Shown here: in pieces, positions 56,151-64,000 of the stretch | How positions within the stretch are numbered: the first letter of the stretch is position 1 | Layout of the letters: each line of letters begins with the position of its first letter | Assembly (NCBI RefSeq): GCF_033473495.1 | Contig: NC_088944.1 | Span: 496,001 to 560,000 of the forward strand | From: Cercospora beticola | Lineage: Eukaryota > Ascomycota > Dothideomycetes > Mycosphaerellales > Mycosphaerellaceae | DNA: 64,000 nucleotides | Reading direction: 5' to 3' | Program-made: the position numbers and the translations under genes | Notes under the pieces: generated by a model | What the model saw: the letters and a program-made list of their open reading frames with translations, nothing else | Told to the model about the DNA's origin: nothing | Database searches by the model: none

Positions 56151-59100
56151 TAGAATAACTTTTATCTAGGTATTATTACTTCTTAATATAGTTAGTTCCT
56201 TTTAGACTATATTCTTCTATATATATTTCTATTTAGAATTCTAAATTACTTCTTTATAGAACTTTAGAATAGGTACCTCTTATCTCTATATAGAGACTTA
56301 AGAAGTAATTACTATAAATATAGACTTCTAAACTTCTAATAGAGCTTTCTAAATCTACTTCTATTCTTAGCCTTAGACTTAGCTTAGAAATACTTTATAA
56401 TACTTAGTACTAGGCTTCTCCTTCTATCTATATTCTCTCTATTTCTTCTAAAGTACTTATCTTATTACTATACTATAAGCTTTTAGCTCTAGGCCTAGTT
56501 CTTTATCTAAAATAGATCTCCTTCTCTTTTAGCTATAAGTTTAGTTTTAGTTCCTTTTCTAATCTCTATTTCCTTATAGGTCCTACTATATAATATTTAA
56601 TCCTTTTACTTTAGAATATAGTCTCCTACTAGTACTAGAACTAGCTTATCTATTAACTTCCTAGCTTAGCTTAAGTAGTTTAGTAGTTCTACTTTTCTTC
56701 TACTAGAGTTATAGTTCTCTAGAGTTTTCTTCTTCTAGATCTTCTATTCTCTAGTACTTCTTTTTATTCTTTAGTAGAGGTAGTAACTATATAAAAAGTA
56801 TTTAGCTAGGACCTATAGGTTTAGTTACTATAGCTATAGGTATAGTAGCTATAGAAAGTATAACTACTATTAGCTTCTTTAGAGGTCTACTAACTAGGTT
56901 TCTAATAAGTATACTACTTACTTAGTTAAGCTTAGGAATATTTAGCTCTATATCTCCTTCTTTCTTATACTTAAACTAAGTAGTAGTACTATAAGCTTTA
57001 ATAGCTTTTATATTAGGCTCCTAGAAGAGCTATATTTTAGTAGTATTAGGAATATACCTAATAAATATAGTATCTTTACTTCTATTTATTAGTTTATCTA
57101 ATCTTATCTCTACTAGCTAGGACTTAGGATCTATATAGACTACTACTTTATAACTCTAAACTCTAAAGTATAATACTAAGAGTTAAATACCTAAAAAGGC
57201 TTCCTTAGATAATACTTTAAATCTATTAATTTCTAAGCTATTAGAAAGGGAATTTCTAATAACTATATAGGCTACTAAAGCTTCTAGCTAGAATTTAATA
57301 GATATATAGGTATCTTCTAGTATTACTCTTATATAGTCTTTAGAAGTTTAGATTAATCTCTTAACTATTCTATTCTAGATAGAGTTATATACTTTAGTTA
57401 TATAGAAGGAAATTCTATATTCCTTCTTCTACTACTTTAGTATAGTAAGAAGCTCTCTTACTCTATTACTCCTTATAATCTAGAAAGGATTTTCTAATTA
57501 TAGCTTAGCTTTTACTTTCTAGTCTCTAAGAATACTTAGTATATTTTCTCTAGACTTTATTAGGAAAGTCTATTTCTTTCTTAAGAAGTTATTAATAATC
57601 TTAAGCTACTATTTATATCCTAATCTTAAGATAGGTAAAGGACTATAGATATTAATAGAAACTAGAAATAACCTTTATAGTTTCCTTTTAGTTTCTTTCT
57701 TTCTATATTTCTTTATTTTTACTAAGAAATATACTCTATAAAGTTAGTATTCCTTTAGAATAGGAATCTAAGTCTTTAAGTTAGATACTTTATATAGGTT
57801 TCTAAGAAGACTCTTTCTAAAATATATAAGTCTCCTATACTAAAGCTTCTACTATTCTTAGGTCTTTTCCTAAGCTTTAAAAGTATAGGCTTTATTCTTT
57901 TATTTTTAATTAAAGTATAATATTATAAGCTTCTATAATATATTATTAATCTCCTTAATAAATAGTACTCCTTCTAATAGTTTTATCTAGATAACTAGTT
58001 TCCTAAATAATAAAATAAGTATAAATTTTAGTAGTTAAATACTATACTACTAGCTAAATTAGCTCTAAGAAATAAGATTTACTTCTAGACTAGGTATAAA
58101 GAGAATATTTTTAAGAATAATTTACTTTTCTCTTTTCCTATCTATTACTATATCTCCTATATATATAGCTATTAGATAGCTACTTCTAACCTTAATCTAC
58201 TTTTTCTTCTAAAAAGGTTTTAGTTCTCTAAAAAGTAATTCTTAGTTAGTTATATATAATAAAGTATAGAAGTTAAGTAGCTATCTTAATAGTATATACT
58301 TACTTTTTACTTCTATAGTTAAGTATATAACTTTATTAATATTATTATTCTCTAATAGAAATTAAGATATATTAGATACTATAGAAGGTTCTATATTTTC
58401 TTAGATAGTATATATTTTCTTAGAAAACTTCCTTAAAGTTTATCTCTTCTTAAGAGATTAGACTTTTAAGTTAAGTTTCTTTACTATTTCTTTTAATACT
58501 TCTCTATTTAGTAAAAATCTTCTTCTAAATATACTCTTTCTAAGTAGTATTCTTCTCTTCTCTACTCTACTAGCCTATTTTAAGTTAATAGTTCTCTTAG
58601 CTTTATTAAGGTATAGATACTTAGTAATACCTCTAAAATATTTCTAATTATATAGATAATATTTTAGCTTTATATCTTAGGTCTCTTTTTCTTTAGTAAA
58701 TATTACTATTTCTTATAACTAGTATCTATACTATATTAACTTCTCTACTTTAAAAAGTTAGAGGATTTCTTTAGAGTCTAAGTTCTTCTAAGCTTAAATA
58801 GTCTATCTTATACTTTTATACTTAGCTAAGAGTATAAAAAGTAGATATTTAATCCTTATATTAGAAGTCTTATAGTATAACTCTCTCTAGTTAATCTCTA
58901 TAATTCTTCTTCTAAGATTACTAAAATAGACCTATAATTTCCTAATTATATTCTTTAGTTCTATTTTAAAAGTTATAAATTCTTAGATAATAGCTATTAT
59001 ATATATCTATTAGACTTTACTATATTTTCTATATAGCTTTATCTAGATATTATATACTTTTATCTTATCTATTACTTTATCTTAGTTATTTATATAAAGA

Positions 59101-59944
59101 CTTTCTATTAGAATATAGATTATCTTTATATTATCCTTCTACTATTTTAGGCTAAACTCTAAAAAGGTAGTACTTTTCTCTTTACTTAATAAAGCTTTAG
59201 ATACTTTAGATTTAGCTAGAGTAAGTACTAATAATTCTTTTAAGTCTAAGATTATCTAGAAGATTTCTTTTTCTCTAAGTATATTCTTCTATAGCTTAAA
59301 CTATAGTCTCTAGTTCTTCTTTATTAGAATTAGTATTCTCCTTCTATCTAATTTACTTATTAAATCTATTTCTATAAAATTAAATAAATAAATCTAAACT
59401 CTAGAAATATAAGCTTTTTTAATCTAATTAGTAGCTTCTAGATTTCTACTTTCTCTAGTTACTAAAACTCTTCTCTTTTAGCTAAAGTATCTAAGGACTC
59501 TTCTCTTTTAAAAGAGTTAGTTAGGTTCTTAGATAGAGAACTTCTAAAAGATCTACTTTCTTAGAAGAGTACTACTAGCTAGTTCTAAGGTATTAGTAGT
59601 ACTTAGTACTTAGGCCTAGTCTTATCTACTTAGATACTATAGTCTAAAGCTAATCCTTTCCTTTTTATACTTCTTTAGTATACTTCTCTTTTAAAGTAAA
59701 GTATACTTTACTAGGCTTTTCTCTATTTTATCTATTCTTTAGAAACTTCTAGCTTATAACTAGAATCTTCTAAAGCTTCTAGATAGTATAGATAGAATAT
59801 ACTTCTAGTCTCTTTTATACTCTTTTCCTACTTCTTTATCTAATTAATACTATAGGTTCTATAAGAAGTAATATATATTACTTTAAGAATAAGAAGACTA
59901 ACTCTTACTACTTAGAGCCTCTCTATAAACTTAGGCTTATAACC

Positions 59945-60174
59945 TATCGAATTATATTCTTATAGGTACTTATTAGATAGGTATAATATAGTAGAAGTAG
60001 AGATAATAAGTAGGAACTAACCGAGTTAATTATATTAGTTAGTTATAGGTTATATTTTACTTCTAAGATAGGTATTAGCTAGGTTATATAACCTAGTATT
60101 ATATAACTTATATTACCTAATTCTAATCTCTAAAGTATCTCTTAGAATATCGAACTAGACTATACTTTCTAATA
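59945..60174 (-). repeat. Copia 5' LTR (right copy)
   Basis: 230 bp, same length and ends as 54039-54268, followed by the TATAC duplication. All differences from the left copy are C/T or A/G. Confidence 0.9.
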
Positions 60175-60179
60175 TATAC

Positions 60180-63100
60180 TAGTAAAGTAGAATATATTAT
60201 ACTCGGAGACTTATATTAGATATCGAGCTATAATTAGTTAGTATATCGATATATTATTCTAGCGTTTATAGTATAATATTCTTTTCTAAGAGATAGATAT
60301 TATTCTATTACTATAATATAATCTAGACCTACTCTACTATTATTTCGATATAATATATATATAGACGACTTAGTTAAGCTATTTAATCGAATCTTCGAGT
60401 AGTATATATATAATACTATTCTTATCTATTAGGAATATATTTATACTATACTTTCTATAATAGTTCCGATATATTTTAATAAGAACTATTCGAGTATTAT
60501 AGTACTTAAGTAAAAGACTTTTAGCGAAATAGTAAATATAATACTCTAGTTAGCTCGATAGGTCGAGAATATTAATTAGTCTATACTAATAGCTAAACTA
60601 ATACCTATAATTCGAGTTATAACTAGCTTTACTTATTTAGTAGTTAATAAATAGAGTCGAGAATATAGCTATCTTAGTAGTACTTAGAAGATAATAGATA
60701 TCTATTTATATATCTATTATTAGTAGAAGAGTATATAGAGTAGAGATAGTATAAAGTAGATATAGGAAAAGTATATTTCTAGGAAGCCTTATTAGTATAG
60801 CGTATAGTATTAAGAGTAGTTTAGAGTAGCGCTCTAGAAGAGATATATTAAAGTTAGTTATAGAAGTTATATACTTATACTTTAAGTAACTACTTCTACT
60901 TCGGTTATAATATTTATAGAAGTAGAGATTAGGTTACTTAAAGCTATAAACGAACTTATCGATATAAGTAATACTATTATCGGTTCGAATAGTAATTATA
61001 TATCGTTATTAGTACTATAAGTACGTCGGTTAATAATTAATATCTACTTTACTTAGCTATCGAAAGTCGATATCTTTTCTACTATAATATTCTCTTCTAA
61101 AGATAGTAATACTATTCTCGAAGCTCTTATTATATATACGCTCGATATAGTAACTATAGTATATAAAGTTACTATAATCTAGGAAGGTATTTTATAGCTA
61201 TATATAATAGAGCTTAGTATATTCGGTAGCGTTAAGTCCTAGTATATTCTCTTCTATTTAGAACTAAGCAATACTACTTACTATAAATACTTCTATATAC
61301 TCTAGTAACTAGTATATTATTATAGTCGAGTCGCTATAGTACTAGACCTATACTTTAATACTAAATATAATTCTTAGTATAGATTTATAGTATAGTATAG
61401 CTATATATAGTAGAATACTATATTATCTCTATTAGATAAGAATAGCGCTCTTTATAATAATACTAGACCTAGAGCTATAGAGTTATACTATACTATTATT
61501 TTATTTATCTTATCTCTTACTATATAGGAAATACTACGCTATCTATTCTAGTTATCTCTCGTTAGTTTCGTAGCTATATTTAGTATTACTTCGGAGACTA
61601 GTATCTAAATAGAAGCTTATAACTATAGTAGTACGCTAGGTAGACTAGTCTAGGCTATATAAGTTCTAATTTATTAGAATATAGTAAAGATAGCTAGCGA
61701 TAGACTAGCTAGTATATTATATAAACTTCGGGAGCGTCGTATATATATACTTAATATAGCTAGATAGAATACTATATCGGAGATACTATATTAGAGAGGC
61801 TACTTAATATAAGTTAGTAGAGAGGTAGTAGCCTAGTATTATATAATATAGAATAATAACTATACTACTCTTATATATACTAGCGTAGAGTATTAGATAA
61901 GCTATTTCCGGACTCTTATAAAAAGCGAATTCTAGAAGTATTTATAGCTATTCTATAACGAACTTTTAATAGATATAGCGTATATATAGCTATAGCCTAT
62001 ATACTTATATAATATAGATACGAATTTATAGCCTAGATTTAGCTTTATAAAATATACTACTAACTTTCCTTTACTTACTAGTATAGGTAAGCTTATACTA
62101 AGTAAGATTATATCGGTCTCTACTATAGCTAATATATTCCTTTATAATATAGAAAGAACGATACTCTACTAGTAGTATACTATACTATATTTATATAAAG
62201 TAAGTACCTAGGCCTTCTTATAGAGTATAGCTATCCTATTATATATTACTAGTAGATAGCTAGTATAATAAACCGAATTCTTATATATAATATAGCGTAA
62301 TACTAATATAAACCGAAATATCTCTCTTATAAATAGTCGAGTTATAATATATCTACGCTATTATAAAAGCTAGATAATTACTAAGTACTCGAAGTATAAT
62401 ATCTATTTCGTCTCTTCTATACTAGTATATCTACTTATCGACTATATTATATATATTCTTCCTATATATTAGAAGGTACTATAGAAGCTATTTCTAGAAT
62501 ATAAGCTATCTCTTTATTTATTTAAGTCTTATAGAGAACTATAGGATAGTAAAAGCCTCTTATATTTCTTAGAAGCTACTTCTATCTAGTACTATATTCC
62601 TATACTAAAGATTACTAACTAGTAATAGCTTATAGTTACTATTATAAAGTCTCTTTTAGCTATAGATATAATCTATTTCGATATATCTACTAACGTTAAT
62701 AACGACTAAAAATATAATACTAATAGCGATATATTTGCTCTTACTATATAGTATAACTATATAATCTTTATAGTTAATTATTTATATACTAATTAAACTA
62801 AAGCTACTAATATCTAGAATAAGCTAATTAGTATAGGTCGATAGGTATTTAAAATCTAGTATATATTATAGAGTATAGATTAGTTATTCGAGTAGAGTAT
62901 AAGTAATAATTATTACTCTATTAATACTAAAGCTTAATCCGATATAGTCTAGTAGTTAAATACTTATTATAAATATAGATATATTATATCTAGTAGTAAT
63001 ATTCTTCTAGATATTAGTCGAAAGCTTACTAGCTAGTACGACTTTAGATAGTAATTCTAATATTAGCTACTAGTACTCGAGGCTATTATATCTAGCTATA

Positions 63101-64000
63101 AGAAGATAGTTATAATTATAGTAACTAGAATAGAGAAGTCGCTTCTTTTTATACTCTTTTACTTTCTTTCTATAGCTACTATTATAATTATAATTCTTCT
63201 ACTTATATCTCTATAAATAGATATAGTATAGAAGCTATAGAAATATAGATTATTATATATAGAATAGTCGATAGGCTAGAGGCCTAACTATCCGCTAGTA
63301 CTTATTAGTACTAAAGTAGCTATATCTTTCGACTTTCTTAAGTATATCTAGTATCTTATTACTAATAATCGCTTAGACTATATTATAATAGACGAATATT
63401 ACTTTATAGTAGTCGCTATATATTATTATAAATATATCCTATAACTACTATAGATCTAGATAGTATAGATATAGTTTATTTACTTTACTATATTACTACT
63501 ACTAATAATAGAATAGGAGTTTAAGTAATAGAACTTTCTAAAAGACTCTTTAATTCTCTATATATCTACAAACTATCTAAATATTTAGTATACTATATAA
63601 ACGAGACTAGCTAGAAGTCTTTAGAATAACTTAGATAATAAACTTAACTAGTTATAGAATATTATCTAGAAGTATATATATCCTCTATATATCTTTATAG
63701 CTAGAAAGAATAAAGTAATTATATATATAAATTACTACTTATAGGCTATATATATTATATTTTAGTTCGAGTACTACTTATATATATCCGAGTCTAGCTT
63801 ACTTAAAAAGAAAGCTAATATTATCGACTATTAGCTTATAGATAATAGGTCTAGACTATTAATTATAATATAGGCGCTAGCCGAGAGCTTCGATTATCTC
63901 TATATATATATTATTATCTATTTTAGAAAAATTAACTTATTATTACGTTTTAGTTAGAAGACTAGCTAAGCTAGATAAAATAGTATACTTATAATAAGTA
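60180..64000 (+). pseudogene. RecQ-like fungal helicase, RIP-destroyed, cut by window end
   Basis: Plus-strand reading through stops. Near 62311-62480 a segment reads NRNISLINSRVIIYLRYYKS and later LLIDYIIYILPIYQ, matching the pre-helicase region of the large ascomycete RecQ-like proteins. The helicase core starts LEAIISSYKKIVIII; Walker A is VTRIEKS (from ATGTGKS) at 63121-63141. Then come LVLISTKVAISFDFLKYI, LDYIIIDEYY (motif II, from DECH) at 63391-63402, and VIIYINYYLQA and ALAESFDYLYI (motif V-like, from GFDYPHIR) near 63874. It runs past the window. Such helicases unwind DNA 3'-to-5'; related copies sit next to telomeres in several fungi. Both Gly of the P-loop are lost, so it is dead. 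The 60.2-62.2 kb part is assigned only by continuity. Confidence 0.75.

Larger units (their letters stand above)
54039..60174 (-). mobile_element. Ty1/copia LTR-retrotransposon, complete but RIP-destroyed
   Basis: 6,136 bp bounded by two 230-bp direct LTRs and the 5-bp target duplication TATAC (54034-54038 and 60175-60179). The element's coding strand is minus. Reverse transcriptase at about 55.6-56.1 kb reads LLRSLYRLK..SRDWNKLY-like (SLYRLK-VVRD-NKLY) and YIDN (from YVDD) at 55677-55688; RNase H near 55041-55058 reads EAKYIA. Next to the 5' LTR end, GGTTATAAGC (about 59935-59944) resembles a Met-tRNA primer site after RIP, and AAGTAGGAG (about 54269-54277, minus) a polypurine tract. The internal 5.7 kb contains essentially one CpG (about 54454) and no CpA except 55787, unlike its surroundings. 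Confidence 0.92.
42540..64000. other. AT-rich block saturated by RIP
   Basis: From about 42.54 kb to the window end, sequence is A/T-rich and nearly every CpA and TpG is gone, replaced by TpA, while CpG, CpT and GpC persist in most of it. Reading by eye I found only nine CpA/TpG sites after 42.66 kb. Coding relics inside still show family motifs with Gln (CAG/CAA) turned to stop and Gly, Asp, Cys and His changed by C-to-T on either strand. This is the expected result of the RID/DIM-2 type repeat-induced mutation of ascomycetes. The boundary is sharp: less than 200 bp separates a normal gene from saturated sequence. Confidence 0.92.

Noticed and set aside
43000..63900. Short open frames in the AT-rich block
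   Set aside because: TAG and TAA are so frequent that remaining frames are accidental; family relics are read only through stops.
62720..64000. Telomeric TTAGGG/CCCTAA arrays near the RecQ-like relic
   Set aside because: None seen in the window on either strand; proximity to a telomere remains only an inference.
1..64000. tRNA and rRNA genes
   Set aside because: I looked for T-loop boxes of the GGTTCGAATCC type and rRNA-like stretches and found none. A covariance-model scan would be decisive.

Overview
The window reads as nuclear DNA of a filamentous ascomycete. A Dothideomycete / Mycosphaerellales-like fungus is my guess from style, not proof. The evidence is a HET-domain (vegetative incompatibility) gene, short GT..AG introns of about 56-61 bp, mostly intronless genes rich in Pro/Ser/Gln, and a 21 kb AT-rich block carrying the signature of repeat-induced point mutation (RIP). 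No rRNA, tRNA or CRISPR was seen.

Layout. (1) 1-19.3 kb: gene-poor, normal base composition, mostly decayed. Recognisable pieces are an ankyrin-repeat relic (7.7-8.3 kb), a probable MFS-transporter relic (10.7-11.5 kb), a 16-bp minisatellite (8.7-9.0 kb) and small duplicated segments. (2) 19.3-33.5 kb: a compact cluster of orphan-looking genes that fall into local paralogous families. Family A (20.73-21.56 and 23.99-25.09 kb) shares a globular N-terminal domain. Family B (22.04-23.24 and 28.89-29.57 kb) has a coiled coil plus a shared C-terminal domain of about 75 residues. Group C (19.35-20.66, 29.81-30.87 and 31.43-32.44 kb) is single-pass membrane proteins. Two further small proteins sit at 32.46-32.94 kb (coiled coil) and 33.11-33.48 kb (one membrane segment). 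Several pairs are divergent with short, repeat-bearing intergenic regions. (3) 33.5-37.4 kb: decayed DNA with weak relics. (4) 37.5-39.4 kb: a HET-domain gene interrupted by one in-frame TAG. (5) 41.1-42.45 kb: a two-exon gene for a PD-(D/E)XK-like protein, ending against the AT-rich block.

(6) 42.6-64 kb: RIP-saturated DNA, almost devoid of CpA/TpG. Still readable through the stop codons are a Ty3/gypsy element (+, about 44-48.8 kb), a dynamin-family GTPase gene (-, about 50.4-52.4 kb), a complete Ty1/copia element with 230-bp LTRs and a 5-bp target duplication (-, 54,039-60,174), and a RecQ-like fungal helicase (+, about 60.2 kb to beyond the window). The copia element has almost no CpG, while its neighbours keep many.

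The strongest candidate for an undescribed system is the 19-33.5 kb cluster of diverged paralogs: cytosolic globular, coiled-coil and single-pass membrane proteins, with hypervariable tandem repeats in promoters. It lies in the same window as a broken HET gene and RIP-silenced helicase and dynamin copies. Function is unknown; a role in allorecognition or genome conflict is only a hypothesis.
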